NCBI RefSeq assembly: GCF_905171775.1
Contig: NC_053491.1
Location: forward strand, 227,344,247-227,408,246
DNA: 64,000 nucleotides
Source of the DNA: Rana temporaria
Lineage: Eukaryota > Chordata > Amphibia > Anura > Ranidae
Reading direction: 5' to 3'
Numbering within the stretch: position 1 is the stretch's first letter; each line of letters begins with the position of its first letter. A model generated the notes under the pieces. It made no database searches. It saw nothing but the letters and a program-made list of their open reading frames with translations, and was not told the DNA's origin. Below are positions 20,818-32,937 of this stretch, one piece after another. A program made the position numbers and the translations under genes.

Positions 20818-21315
20818 TTTTTTTTGTTATTATATACATATACTTATTTTCTTTGGGTTGGTGTGTGGAATAGGAAGGGAGAAAGGGGTGAAAAAAAAAA
20901 AAAAAAGGGGGGTGGGGGTTAAGTCATTAGTGGCTTTATGGCCTGATAGAGGCCTCAGATTTCAAACACTTGGTAAAAGTGTTTTTAGGGGAGGGGGTAA
21001 TAGGAAAAATGAGCGATTAAGCTATAGAATGGCTTTTTAGAAGCCTCATATCTAAGGGATCACTTTTTTATTTTTATTTATTATTATTTATTTTATTTGG
21101 TGTTTGGAGGGGGGAGAGAGCCGCAGGGAATAAGTGAGGGTGGGGGGGATAATTTTTCTCCCCTTTTTATTTTCTTTCTTTATTTTTTTATTTTTCTCCT
21201 TTTTTATCTGGGATACAGATAAGGATGTTTATTGTATAAGGGTGTGATATAATGTAATATATTGTTAAATGGAAATGTTGAAAAACTAATAAAAATATTG
21301 ATAATAAAAAAAAAA
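20818..21315 (+). mobile_element. 5'-truncated L1-type 3' end with target duplication
   Basis: The segment is flanked by an exact 13-bp direct repeat, AGAATAAAATCAA, at 20805-20817 and 21316-21328. It ends in an A-rich tail after AACTAATAAAAAT, as retrotransposed L1 copies do. Only the 3' untranslated part (about 500 bp, G-runs and T-runs) is present, so it arose by truncated reverse transcription and is inert. Assignment to L1 rests on the tail and the duplication length, not on coding sequence. Confidence 0.75.
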
Positions 21316-21582
21316 AGAATAAAATCAAATAGATCCAAATCAATTCGCGATCATTCGTTATGTCATTTATCCTCATTTTGGATGCTTCAATAGTTAACAA
21401 AAAGCCAAACTATCACATATTGTCACCTGAATCAAACAAATGAATACCAATGAATTTGTTGTTTTCGCTATAAATTATCTTGGATTAGTTGAAGTTCGTA
21501 TACATCCGAATCTCTGAATTACGCAAACTTAGACTGATTTAAATTTGTAACAAAACAAATCACACAGTCTAGTTAGCTGCAG

Positions 21583-21598
21583 CCCCCCCCCCCCCCCC
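21583..21598. repeat. Poly-C run
   Basis: Sixteen consecutive C; the duplicate at 60544-60562 has nineteen. Confidence 0.95.
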
Positions 21599-21894
21599 AA
21601 GGCTTGGGGACATATCTCTCCAGGGATTCAAACATTTACAACCCCCCAACCACCTTCTGGACAGTCCTCTCTTTTGGATTGTCCAGGGACCTGATGAATA
21701 ATCCGACTGGTCATTTGATTCTCCCTCCCTATGATCTGGAAGCTTCTTCAGAGGCAGGAGAAATCAATCAAACTCCAGTCTGTGAAACCTAGAACAAACC
21801 AGAACAAACAATCACTGCTCTCTTGACTATGGAAGGAGTCAAAACCTAATTGCCTAACATTCTATGCTAGGAGGGTGCTATATCACCTAGTTAA

Positions 21895-22200
21895 AGTATT
21901 AAAATGTTTGCTTTCCCTTATACTGGGGAGATTTCCCTTCACTTTGTGTCCCAAGATGTAAATGGAAATACCCCTAGTAAAGTAAAAGAGAATCCTATTG
22001 AATCCCCCATGATAATTAGACTTTCTATCTTAGTGACTATGGTCACATTAATTAAATAAAAAGGGTGAATCCCTCGATCAGGAGCACAGGCTATAATAAA
22101 TACACAAGACAGGTTTGACCCTTCCCTAGTCTATCAAAAACTAAAAAGAAAACGAAAGAAAAAAGTTTGGCTGGAGTCCCGCCTTAGTTTACAAAAGCAA
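21895..22200. repeat. Interspersed repeat, TTAA-type family B, inverse orientation
   Basis: A diverged relative of 5690-6075 on the opposite strand; the A-rich right part corresponds to that element's T-run. The duplicate is at 60858-61160. Confidence 0.4.
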
Positions 22201-23219
22201 GTTAATTAACTTTGTTGCAGACAACACCGTTTTCAACATACTAACTGCAGATTACTTTTATTTATTTCATTTTGCCTGCATGTAGAGTTCTTAAACTAAA
22301 GTAGCTGTTTTTACAGCACTATCATAGTAATCAGCATAGGAAATAATTGCAGTTAATTTTTATTCATTTACAGACCCACCAGACGGGGGTTTGAGAGATC
22401 ACAGGATACAAATTTTATTTATAGTGATGATAATCCTACATATAACTGGAAACAAGCTAGTCCTTTATTAAAACTAATCACGATAATTGCAGTTTAGTAA
22501 ATTCTGAAACTGAAGATCACTGTCAGTTGGGAAGTGATGTGGCACTGAATATGTTAATTATAAGCCTATAATCCCTTCCTATTCACCAAAGAAAAATGGC
22601 TATTTTAACTAGTCAAATGTTATTTACTGGCACATTATGTATTTCTGTCATCTCACATTCTGCAATTGAATTCAAGGATATTACTGGGGACAATAAATTG
22701 GTCACTTGCAGAAACCTATTTAATAATAACACTGGTACAGCTGTATGAGGAAAATAAAAAAGTCACAATTTCTGTAAAGGTTTTGGGAGAAATGTAGAAA
22801 TGAACTAGATGAAGACAATACAAACTAGTAGCGCATGTTCCAAGTTTTATATTGTTTCTCGAGGGGGATTACAGATTTAAATTGTATCCTTTTGCCTTAC
22901 CCGTCTGTTGTGGTATCCATCTACTGTGGCATGCTGTCTTCATACTATTCATAAGCTTCTGCCAGTATTAGAATAACAGCAATACACAATGCACAAATAA
23001 GAGCATTAGATTCTCTACCCTCGCTTACAGAGCAGAAGGGTTGGGATGCTAAGTTCTAACAGCATTAGAATTTTTTAAAGGTCAAAACCATGCAAAAGTG
23101 ATGTTTCATATAAAGGTTGAGAGACTTGTACAATAAGTAAATTCCTTGACTATTATATAACAGATGTCCTATTGCTGCTAAACCCATCCTCTACTCACCT
23201 TATTATCTTAACTTGGGTA
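22201..23219. other. No recognisable gene or element
   Basis: AT-rich sequence without a frame worth calling. The duplicate is at 61161-62150. Confidence 0.5.
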
Positions 23220-23613
23220 ACGAGACCACCACATTGTTTTTGGAGTAAAACATAGGCCGTAGCAGCCTTCTTTATTTAAAATATCTTTTTTTTTCAAGTT
23301 TAAATCAACACATAACACAAACATTTTATCGAAAACAATCCCATCAGTATCCTAGCGTTGGTCTTTGCAGGAATCTCCATCTACCATCTTGTACATCTGG
23401 CACTGCGGTACCTCACCAAATGATCGTATGCCCTCAAGCGACAAGCTGGCTCAGAGATGACCACTGACCGCAGTGCCTCCATTAACATATATTCCAGCTA
23501 CACCTCGGGTTAACTGAACTACCAACCTCAGGACCCATACCACCTTCCTTCCCCCGCAAAGACCAACACCCACCACAGCACCCAAGGGCAACACCTTACC
23601 CTTGAGTGCCCCT

Positions 23614-23995
23614 TCACACCCGCAAAGCTTGCTGTACTCCCTCCTGCAGACCAAAGGCCCACATATCGATACCCACATCATTGAGTGAACTTCCATCACC
23701 CCACAGATATCTCCATGTGTTCACCTCCAGCTCCAAATGCCTAACCACCAAACCCCCATTCTTAACCACAAACCTACCTACATCCCTATTGATCTTCCTA
23801 CGAGCTCTGTTGATGCCCTCCACTGACCTTGCCATCCTCCATGAGGTCCTAGCCACCATGTCTGACCAGACAATGATCATATCCGGGAACGCCATGCGAA
23901 GGCGCAGGAAATCAAATTGATGTCCCGCGTGACGTCCAACATTGACCTAACTCCCAAATCATTACCACTACGTGCAACACTAAAATGTCAGGTGG
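23614..23995 (-). pseudogene. SGNH hydrolase-like domain, C-terminal half only
   Basis: The frame reads MVARTSWRMARSVEGINRAR and DVGIDMWAFGLQEGVQQAL, and upstream the GxND block HVGGNDLG, which is intact in the duplicate at about 62925-62946. Ngaro-type and some LINE elements carry such esterase-like domains. The catalytic-Ser block (GHSYV-like), normally about 60-80 residues upstream, is absent; reverse transcriptase sequence lies there instead. The His-containing block (DGVHLND) is intact in the duplicate but frameshifted in this copy near 23690. Confidence 0.75.
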
Positions 23996-24009
23996 TCGTC
24001 CGTACCCCT

Positions 24010-24800
24010 AATCTCGGCCTTGAGACCTCAAGTTAACCCAGCGGCAGCCTACACTCCATCGCGCCTGAGTCCAGACAATTCCCAGGACCGTGATGACCAT
24101 GCAAGGTCCCTCAGTCTTCTCGGCGCCAACGGATGCCAAACCGATCCGCGTGTTGCTGTAGCCAAGAGCACCGCACAGATTCCTGAGGATGCCGGGCCGA
24201 CACAAAGAAAGTCGTCCAGGTAGTGGATTATGGAGTTCACTCCCGACATATCCCACACCACCCATTCCAAAAAGGAACTAAACTGTTCAAACAGAGCACA
24301 AGAAATGGAGCAGCCCATCGAAGGCATCTGTTCAACATAGAACTCACCGTTCTATTGCAACCAAGCAACCGGAAGCTGTCCGGTGCACCGGCAGCAGCCT
24401 GAAAGCCGACTCAATCTTGGCCTTGGCCATCAAAGCCCCATTTCTGTACCGTCAAACCCAGCCCACCGCATCATCGAAAGAGGTATAGCTCACCGCACAC
24501 TCCTCCGGATCAATAGCGACGTTAACTGACCCACCTTTTGGAACGACAGATGGTGAATAAGGCTAATTTATTAGGCTCTTTCTTAGGCACTACTCTCAAA
24601 GGGGAGACCACCAAATCAACAAAGGGAGGATTGAAAAGGCCACCCATGTGGGCTAGCGCAACTTCCTTCCGTAGTTTCTCAGAAACCACCTCAGATGTTG
24701 CAGGGCTGAGCGTAAATTCCTGGACACCGGGGAATGACCGCCAATGTGCACGGAAGCCTAAACCCCTCCGAAAACCCAACTTCCAAAACCGGAGCCGCGG
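24010..24800 (-). pseudogene. Ngaro reverse transcriptase, truncated
   Basis: Recognisable blocks in order on the minus strand: LRKEVALAHMGG, DLVVSPLRVVPKKEPNK (fingers), MGCSISCALFEQFSSFLEW, and IIHYLDDFLCVGPASS with the catalytic YLDD. Frameshifts interrupt it near 24550, 24330 and 24130. The thumb ends around ECRLP; RNase H does not follow. The duplicate preserves longer frames (63424-63927), so several breaks in this copy may be artefacts. Confidence 0.8.
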
Positions 24801-24889
24801 ACCTATCTGGATACCTACCGAGAAATGGCCCGCATCCTTTCCACCCTCACCGGCGTTCTCCTCTTGTTCGCAGACTCTCCGGAACGGCC

Positions 24890-26611
24890 CTTACCTTGTT
24901 GAAACATTGGACAACGGGTGTGCACCTCCGCAACCGGGAACACTCATGCTTGTAGCGGCACGACCCCCAAATTTGCAGGTCCCGTCGTTGTACTGCCAAC
25001 AAACCCCTTTCTTTTTACCGGCCAATTGTCCTGGGGAAGAGGTGCCCACCGGCCCCCCCCGAAAAAACTGATTGGACGCCCTCGCAGAGGTCAAGAGCCC
25101 ATCCAAAGGCTAATGTGCTTGTGGTCCCACCGAATGGATCGCCCTACGCTGCCTAACCTGTTCATCGTAGCGCAGCCACCCCGTGCACCCGTAGACTCTG
25201 TTTGCTTCACTAATCGCGTCCTGGTAACAAAAGAGTGCCGAACAGAGTTCGGGGTTCTTTTCACCTATCACACTCTCCATAAGGCGAAAGCTTGCGACCG
25301 GTTAGCAAACGTCCTCAGGATAACTGATACCTCCTGCTTCAGATGCGACCCGAGAGGTCCCTCGTAACACACATAGAACCTCATATTTGCCTCGTCCGCT
25401 AACCTGACAACATCTTGTTTTGCCGCAGCTTCCCCTTTGCCACCCACCTTTGCTGCGGCCTTGCGCCATTTGTCTCGCGCCATCACCACCGACGGCAGGA
25501 GCGACCACTCCTGTCACCGCAGCCGCTGTCCCCGACTCAGAGGCCTCCCCTGCCCCCCAACCGGCGGCATCCCACGCAGCCACCAGGGCTGGCGGAGGGA
25601 GCTGTCCCCTTCTCCAGCTGGCTGACCAACATCTTCAACCCGCCACAAAACCCTGCAAATCCAGTGCTCATCCCATCGCCCCCCCGGGCGCCCTGCACCC
25701 CCCCGGCAGACACCTACGTGGACCCCACAACATGTCCGTTAGACCTAACCTCCCGGCCCACCCCAGCACACTACCCAACTGGCCAAGAGAAGGTAAAGAA
25801 AGTAATTACTTACCGGGCTGCCTTGAAGCAATCCCACCAGCCGACCGACCTGTCTCCAGCGGCGCTTCCACCGTCCTGGGCTCCTGCTCTTCCTCCGAAA
25901 CCGGTCACCTCTCCTTCCGACTGAGCCCGGGCCGTCCCTTTTTAACCCGATGAAGGCCCACCAGGCAACTCGGGCCTGGCAGCCGAGGGTCCGGCGCTCG
26001 ATTGGCTTTACCTCCGTGCCCCGGACCCGCCCACGGATTTCCCCGTCGCCTTGCGTGGTACCTGGCACCTCTGCAGCACATTGTCCGCGTCCTCTCTCCC
26101 TGACCCCCACCGCTGGACTCCCGCGGGGTATTGTAAAGGTGGCCGGCTGAGATGGGGTAGGCCCAGCCACCGCCACGACCGATCTCGCGTGCCGAGGCTC
26201 CGAACCCGCTGATACCACGCCGGGGCGGAGTCCGCACCACGATCCTCTCCACGATGCGTGGGCCTGTCGGCCGCTCCGGAGCTTCCGGAGCGACCACCTG
26301 CAGAGCTCTGATCTCGCCAGGGATTCCTTCCGGTACCCACCCGCCGCTAACAAGGTAGGACACTTTGTGGGGGCCCGAAGGGGCCCTAGGGGGGACTCCC
26401 ATCATGCCGCTGAGCTCGAGGGGAGGGGGCCTGGTGAGTAGCGCTCCGGAGGCCCGCGACCTCTGAGCTTGTCCGGCCTCTCTCCCCCGCGGTAGGGTGC
26501 GCTCTGTTCCCCGACTAGGCAGCACGGCCCCAGGGTCTCCTGGAGCCAACCTGCGCCACGCATCTCTGCTTCTGCCCGCAACTGGGCCAAAAGTTCATCT
26601 ACTGCCGCCAT
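24890..26611 (-). pseudogene. Ngaro gag-like protein with a zinc-finger region
   Basis: Pieces in different frames read in order: a start MAAVDELLAQLRAEAEMRG at 26611; Arg/Gly/Pro-rich sequence (26550-25600) in which several frames are open and the true one is unclear; a conserved core ADEANMRFYVCYEGPLGSHL at about 25400-25340; then CWQYNDGTCKFGG and CGGAHPLS at about 25000-24920, the Cys/His-rich region typical of Ngaro gag. Gag forms the nucleic-acid-binding particle around the element RNA. Several frame breaks separate the pieces; some may be sequencing errors. Confidence 0.7.
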
Positions 26612-26640
26612 GCTCCTATCACTTTCCTCACGCTGTGTTA

Positions 26641-26960
26641 CCCTGAAGGAGAGGCCAGATTCTATTTAATACCTACTGTGCCCTTCCCCACTGCACTTCC
26701 TAGCCAATCCCCTCACCCACTAGCTAACTACTGTGCCCTGTTAACCCTGTCATTTTTCCGGCCCTCCACTCATTGCATTACTTTTCTTTTGCTCCGGGCC
26801 TTTCTGGTCGTGTTTAATCTCTTAGGGAACTCCATTAGCAGAAACCTTCCTAGAGATCTTTGTCCTGTTTCTGCCAGTTTTAAGGTGTGCAAAGTGCTCT
26901 GGGTGTTCCCTCTTCTTATAATAAAAAACAAAATTAAAGAAGATTTTAACCCAGTCGCTA
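26641..26960. other. Flank of the Ngaro element, possibly part of its terminal repeat
   Basis: No frame is supported. The region precedes the gag start on the minus strand and could be the 5' terminal region. I could not match it to a second copy in the window. Confidence 0.3.
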
Positions 26961-27059
26961 AAATCTTATATAAGCTTTAGGCTTCATTTCCACTGGGCGT
27001 TTTTACAGCCACTGTTGTTAGGCTTTTTTAACAGCTTAAAAACGCCTGTCCATGTTTAT

Positions 27060-27090
<31 letters not shown>

Positions 27091-27302
27091 TTCCTGTGAG
27101 CTGCAGCTTTAAAAATGCAGCGGTGGCGATTTTGAGCGTTTTCGCGTGTTTTTTGAGCGTTTTTTTTAACGTCTGGCATTTTTACAGCTCTACTCTGGAG
27201 CTTCAGAACGACCTGGTCCTGCGTTTTTTTTACAGCTCAAAAACGCCTATGCCATTTGCAGCTCAAAAACGTCTATGTGGGCATGATGCCATAGAATAAC
27301 AT
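26961..27302. repeat. Low-complexity repeat with CAGCTCAAAAACG words and poly-A
   Basis: Variants of CAGCTCAAAAACG occur at about 27030, 27235 and 27262, and inverse forms (GAGCGTTTT) at about 27135 and 27155, so the region is an imperfect foldback. It holds a run of 26 A at 27065-27090. Confidence 0.55.
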
Positions 27303-29382
27303 GGCAAAGGTGTGGGGGTGGTGGCGCTGTCCTGAGTGAGGCTGATAATACCCAGAGGTGGTATGAACAAACTATATAGACCTCAAATACAATGAGTGAT
27401 TAATGTGTCTCAAATATAGTGCCTCTAAAATATGCGGTGTGCCAGTGGAAAAAATGATAACATAAGTGTTTGCTATGACCACATGCTGCACGTAGCATCA
27501 AAATGCAAATAATATATACAACGTTGGAAAAAATATATAGTAGTAAAAAGTGATAACAACAGCACAAGTGCTGGAAAAAAGGTGTCCAGAAAAGTGTCCA
27601 AAGGAATTAAATCCAAAAAATGTATATATATTCAAAAGGATATACAAAAACAACAATCCAGGTGTATAAACCAATATTAAATAGGTTGACAGCAGTCCAA
27701 AGTGATATGGTGACTATGTGACATTCCAAGCTGATAGGTGATCACAGTATGCAGTAGTGCAGTGATGCGAAGTGGGTCCGGTGCTCCCCCTCATGGGTCC
27801 CTACTCACCAGAAGCCTTCACCCTGCAGGGGTAAAGTGCATGGAAGATATCCAACCAACTCGAGTCCTCGCTCTCCTAGTAGATCCTATATCCAGCTGGT
27901 ACCAAAAAGATCCTAGGTGGCCAGATTCCTCCAAAGGGAAAAAAAAAGGTTCTCATAGGGTAGTAGGTTCAATTCCAGTGGGGTAAGTTTATTAGTACAG
28001 CCAAGAGGCTTATACTGAAAACAATGTATACAAATGTATATAGGCAAAAAATAAAATGGTATATAATAAAAAATATAAAATATAAAAGTGAAAATAAAAA
28101 ACACAGGGGCCAGATAAATCTTGTAGATGCAAGCAGGCAGTTATCTGTATATAAACAAGCTTCCCTGCACAGCACAGGCTCCACAGATGGAGATCAGAGC
28201 CAGCATGGGAACGGCGTGCGTTCCACCAGATGAACAGCTGGTTGATCCAGGAATGCGTGCGGGCGTGCGTGTTATCCGCTTTTCGCACTTTCGTTCTCTT
28301 ACGTCTTCTGAAGCGGGGTACACGCATACCGCTACTGATGGTTAATATAGCCGGCGTCACCATGGAAAAACCCTCCCACTTAGCGGCGATCACCAATCAT
28401 ATTTTTGTTGGGGGAATCCCTTCCGATCGATCATTTTGCAAGAGTCCCTGGGTAAATGTAATTTCCATGGTGGGCAAAAGCTTATACGGGCATGACATAA
28501 CACTCCATACGGTGACAGTTTTCATGGTGAGCATAAGCTTATACGGACATAACATAACATTCCATACGGTGACATCTTAATTTGACTATATGGCTTATAT
28601 CAGCACTGGGTTCATAGGCTCTCATATGTGATACGAATGTGGGATAAGAGTAGATACATATATAGGAATATATCAGATCTGTATAAATACACTAAAAATC
28701 AATTGATATAAACATTAAGTTAATCAGATCTGATATAGTAAGCATATACGCTCTGTGAACTGTAGGTGTGCCCATTGCAGGGGGGGCCTAGTGTACAGGT
28801 CATATACATATGGAAAAGTGCAAACAGAGAGAAACAAATGTTTCAAAATAAATGTTTCAAATTGAGATGCATAATATAATGATGTTGCTCTTAACAGAGT
28901 GAGCACCCCAGGAGTAGGATGAGGGGTAAGACCTGAAGTAAAAGTATAGGTACAAGCAGTGGTATACCTAAGGTCAAAAATGGGGGGCAGGGTGGATAGC
29001 ATAACCCGTATCTTGAATGGAAAACAGTGATAAAGTACAGAGTTCATGGGTGCTGGGGTGTGCAGCACTTGCATCATAGAATAAATTATATGGATAAAGG
29101 TTATGTGACATTAGACATCAAACAAAGATAATGCCTCATCCTAAGAGGAAACGTAGGGCCCAAGCAGGCCTAACAGGGCGTTGTGTGACAGGGCCCTCCC
29201 AGGTACAGACCCCAGGAAGTGGCATACTGGAGATGGTTTACTAGAATCGAATACTATCAATGGTCCCCATAGCTAGATAATAAACAAGGGCACTACATAA
29301 CCCTGTGTACCCTGGATAGATAATCTTGGAAACCCTACAGCTAGGGGTTGGCAAGGAAACAATTGAGGTCAATGTCCTTGTT

Positions 29383-29900
29383 TCAACCCATAGGGTGCAA
29401 GCGAACCCAGGCGGTAGATCCAACTGGTCTCATTTTGGATATTGCAGTGGTCTTATTTCCTCCCCTCCAGTTATCTTTTATGGTATCAATACCATAGATA
29501 TCAGGCCAGTGGGGTCTTGGTGGTGGACTCTTTGAAATGGCGTGAGAGATGGTGTTTGGGAAACCTGCTTTAATCCTATTGATGTGTTCCCGGATTCTTA
29601 TCTTCAAGGGTCGTGTGGTTCTACCCACATATTGCAAGTGGCACGGGCACTCAATGACATAAGTCACGTGTGTTGTGTCACAGGTGATGAGTTTCCTTGA
29701 TTTTGTATTCTTTGAAGTCATTTTCTGGATTTAAAAACTCATTTTCTTCTCGTTGTTTTTTTGCTGACCCTGCAGCTAGGCATCTCTGGCATTTGAAGAA
29801 TCCCTTCAAATCAGGACAGATGTTGACCTGTTGGGGTGGGGTCTACTACATTATGCACCAAATGGTGACGAAGAGAGGGGGCACGTCTGAAGATGAAACT
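29383..29900 (-). pseudogene. GIY-YIG endonuclease of the Penelope-like element
   Basis: The frame 29383-29721 reads THVTYVIECPCHLQYVGRTT followed by RPLKIRIREHINRIK. TYVIE stands at the GIY position, QYVGRT at the YIG position, and the Arg and His after it are those expected in the nuclease. A linker with FKCQRC (visible in the upstream unit at about 35435) precedes it. The domain nicks target DNA for priming. The C-terminus is shifted near 29500. Confidence 0.85.
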
Positions 29901-30129
29901 AGGTTTTTTGCTCAGAACTTTGGTGAGGGCATAGTCTTCCTGTAAGATTGGCCAGTACTTTTTTACTATGTGCTCAAAGTTCTTTGTATTGGGAGTTGAA
30001 GCCGGTAATAAATGCTACATCGGTTTTGTTTGTTTTTATTCTTTTTTGTTAACTAACAACATGTTATTCCTGTCCATATTTGACACTTCATCTTTTAATT
30101 TCACTAAATGTGCCTCTTTGTACCCTTTT

Positions 30130-31500
30130 CTTGAACCGGTCAATGATTATGTCAGCTTGTGCTTGAAATTCAGTGACAGAACTGCAATTCCTCCGAAGTC
30201 GCATCATTGCCCTTTTGGTATATTAGCTTTCCACCTAGGGAGATGACAGCTGGTGGATGGGATGTATCCGTTGCGATCGGTGGTTTTGAAGTGGGTTCTT
30301 GTATGAAATTCTGAGCCCTCCTTGTAAATCTGTAAATCAAGATAATCTATGCATTCTGTACTGCATTTACCAGTAAAGGTTAGGCCAAATCTGTTGGTAT
30401 TCAAATTAGATAGAAATGCCTGGAAGGTGTCGTTGGTGCCATCCCAGAGGATGATAAGGTCGTCAATATAACGCCTGTTACAGATTAATCTGAGGGATAT
30501 TGCGACTATAAACATATCTTCCTCCCAGCTGTCCATCAGTAGGTTGCAACGCTGGGGGCATAACGGCCCCCATCGCTACCCCCCTAGTTTGGACATAGTA
30601 GTGGTTCCGGTACCAGAAATAGTTACACTCCATGTCCATCTGAGCCCTTCAACAATAAAGTTAATCTGTGCATTGTTTTAAATTGGTGTTTTGGATGTAA
30701 GGCTTTTTCTACTCCCATAACGCCATCCACCTGGGATAAACTGGTGTAAAGGGAGGTTAACATCAATAGTAGCCAAGAGTAGATGTTCCGCACCATCAAC
30801 CTGTTGCAGTTCGTTTAATAAGTTGTAGGCTATCACGGAGGTGGGATCTTCCCAACTTAACAATAGGTTGCAGATAGGTGTCGAGGTACTCTCCCAAACG
30901 GGAGAAAATGGAGTTGATAACCACTTATTATGGGTCTGCCGGGAGGTTTTTTTCAAGTCTCTTATGTATCTTGGGAGTGTAGTATAGCACCGGTGTTTTC
31001 GTGGAATTCGACACTAAGTACTCGGCTTCATTTTTGTTCAATATCCCTAAGGACTTCCCCTTTTTTTACAAATTCTCGAGTAGTTTGTTGAACCGTATTT
31101 TGGGGTTCCCCTTCAGTTTCTTATACGTATTTTCAACTTTAAGCAAGTTTTCCATCTCTTCTTCGTAGTCTTTTTTATTAAGGATGACGAGGCCACCCCC
31201 CTTGTCAGCCGGTCCTGATAATGACTTCTTTTTTCTTGCCAATTTCCTTAATTGTTTTCCACAGCATTTTTATTTTTGTTTTTGGAATTTCCGCTGCAAT
31301 TTCCTGAGGTCACTTTCCACCATTTTCTTGAACGCCCTATGCACTGGTTCCCTGGTGTATTTGGGTTGAATGTGGAATTATTCCTTAAGTTGGTTTGGGT
31401 ATATTCAGATGTTTCCATTGGGTTATCATCTTGGTTGGTCAAAAAGAATTTTCTTAGGTTCAATTTCTAAGGAATTTCTGGAGGTCTATATAACCTCAAA
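30130..31500 (-). pseudogene. Penelope-like reverse transcriptase, frameshifted
   Basis: The clearest part is the frame 30204-30536: ICNRRYIDDLIILWDG, with the YIDD catalytic box, then FGLTFTGKCSTECIDYLDLQ and TRTHFKTTDRNGYIPSTSCH, all typical of the Penelope family. Upstream, in other frames, TIDVNLPLHQF (30678-30956) corresponds to the first catalytic Asp region and LGEYLDTYLQP to the preceding block. At least three frameshifts separate these pieces. Confidence 0.85.
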
Positions 31501-31579
31501 TTGATCTAGTGCCTTTTCAGGGGCATATTTGAGGCCCAGATCTAGAAATATGTAACTCTTCTTCGTTAATTGAATGTCA

Positions 31580-32235
31580 CTAAGATAAATATACCTTTCC
31601 TAATAATGCCTTGGGGCGTTTTCCCTTCTGCCCTCCCCTGCACCCTCTGGTGCGATTCTCTTTGCTGTGTTCCATTTCTCTGTCCTGGTTGCGCGATCTG
31701 TTTGTCCCGATGGGTTGGGGTGGGTTCCCTGTCCTTGATGTCCTTGGTTCCGTGGGGTTTTCTCCTCTCCCTGGATCTTCCATGGGTAGCCCCTCGGTTT
31801 GCCATTCATCCCTCTCCATCCTGGATTTCCGTAGCCCGTTCTTGGTCTCCATCTTCCTGGTGGACGGGGAGTTGGGGCCCTCCTCTGTGAAAATCCTCAT
31901 AATCCCCTCCATTTCTACCATGATTGTAGTATGGGTTGGTAGGGTAATGGTCTCTTCCTGAGGAGTGCCTATTACGGCTAAATGACCTCCTTCTGGGTGG
32001 GTTGGGGCTCCTATAGTAGTCATCTTGGTATCTAACCCTTCTATTCTCGGGTCTCCCTGCTGCCATCTTGGCATATGTGGGGTGCTTTGTCCGTGTGTTC
32101 AGGTCCATTAGTTGTTGTATAAATGATCGGGTGCCTAGGACTAGTTTCCCCATCATTGGCTATTATTGTAATTTCATTCTCATCAGTTATAGTGTCATCA
32201 AGCCCTTCTGTCGGTTTTCCATGGAAGCGTGCCAT
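31580..32235 (-). pseudogene. Arg/Ser-rich N-terminal frame of the Penelope-like element
   Basis: Three overlapping frames cover this stretch. One reads NTRTKHPTYAKMAAGRPENR and PPRRRSFSRNRHSSGRDHY, Arg/Ser/Tyr-rich and possibly RNA-binding. It precedes the reverse transcriptase and is probably the N-terminal extension or a separate first ORF. I recognise no domain. Confidence 0.45.
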
Positions 32236-32937
32236 TTATATACCAGCATATTTTTATAGTCAAGTACATCCCTCTTAAACTTCTTTTGCTTCTTGCTCTG
32301 GATGTCACTGTCAATATTTTTTAATCAGATCCGCAATTTCTTTAGTTTTATCTTGTAGTCTTGCTGGCTTGCAAATGGTGTTAGAAGATTTTGTATTTCT
32401 GTGATACTTTTTTCTATTGTTTTTAGTTTGAACTTCCTTCTTTTGACAATTTTATGTAAAAGTTCGTTTTTCACACGTATTAAAAAAACAGTACCACTCG
32501 TTCATAAGCTCAGCGTCCTCAACGTTGTCATTCGGTGTATAAATCCCATCGTAACCTCCTGGGGTCATTTTTTCTTTTATATATGTTTCAAGGGTGGCTA
32601 TGTCCCACCATACTCTCAGTTGCTTTCCATTGTGTGCCTTAGTTGTTTGACCAACCCTTGCATATCCTGTCTGTTTATGATTTTCTTCCTGGCTAAAAAT
32701 ACCCCCAACCGTCTATGTTTCCTACTGTTCATATAGCCAAACAGTTCCATAGCTGCAGTAAAACACACCGAAAGATGTGGAAAAAGAAATAAAAATAAGT
32801 ATCCGCGCTTAGAAACACTAGATGGAAATATGTAACAGTATTAGAAATCTACCAAAAGGTTATGATCCAAATTAAAGTAAAAGAATAAGACTGCAGCCCC
32901 CCCAAAAATGTGATCCCCTAAAGGATACAAGAAATAT

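Larger units (their letters stand above)
1..25020 (+). repeat. Large direct duplication, copy 1
   Basis: The first 25 kb recur in the same order and orientation from about 38944 to the window end. Landmarks keep a nearly constant offset: 38944 at the start, 38933 near 9 kb, 38938 near 15 kb, 38945 near 19 kb and about 38964 near 23.6 kb. The slow drift comes from many one-base length differences, mostly in homopolymers. Every embedded element is shared, so the duplication is younger than all of them. The left edge of copy 1 is cut by the window, so the true duplication boundary is not visible. Confidence 0.97.
23220..26640 (-). mobile_element. Internally deleted Ngaro-type (DIRS-group) retrotransposon
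   Basis: On the minus strand the order is gag with a zinc-finger region (26611 to about 24890), reverse transcriptase (24800 to 24010), then directly the C-terminal half of an SGNH hydrolase-like domain (23995 to 23614). Complete Ngaro elements carry RNase H, a tyrosine recombinase and the hydrolase N-terminus between reverse transcriptase and this point; here they are missing. A polyadenylation-type AATAAA on the minus strand lies near 23270. Terminal repeats are not resolved. The element cannot move by itself. Confidence 0.8.
27303..32937 (-). mobile_element. Penelope-like retroelement, main unit
   Basis: Minus-strand order: 5' leader (32937-32240), an Arg/Ser/Pro-rich frame (32235-31580), reverse transcriptase (31500-30130), a Cys-containing linker, a GIY-YIG endonuclease (29720-29383), then a long 3' untranslated region to 27303. 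This domain order defines Penelope-like elements. The 2.5-kb 3' part (27303-29835) recurs directly upstream at 32938-35467, as in the partial tandem units (pseudo-LTRs) these elements form. All frames are broken by small indels, many probably from base calling. Confidence 0.85.

Noticed and set aside
27065..27090. Poly-A tail of a processed pseudogene
   Set aside because: No coding sequence or target duplication accompanies the A-run; it sits inside a foldback repeat.
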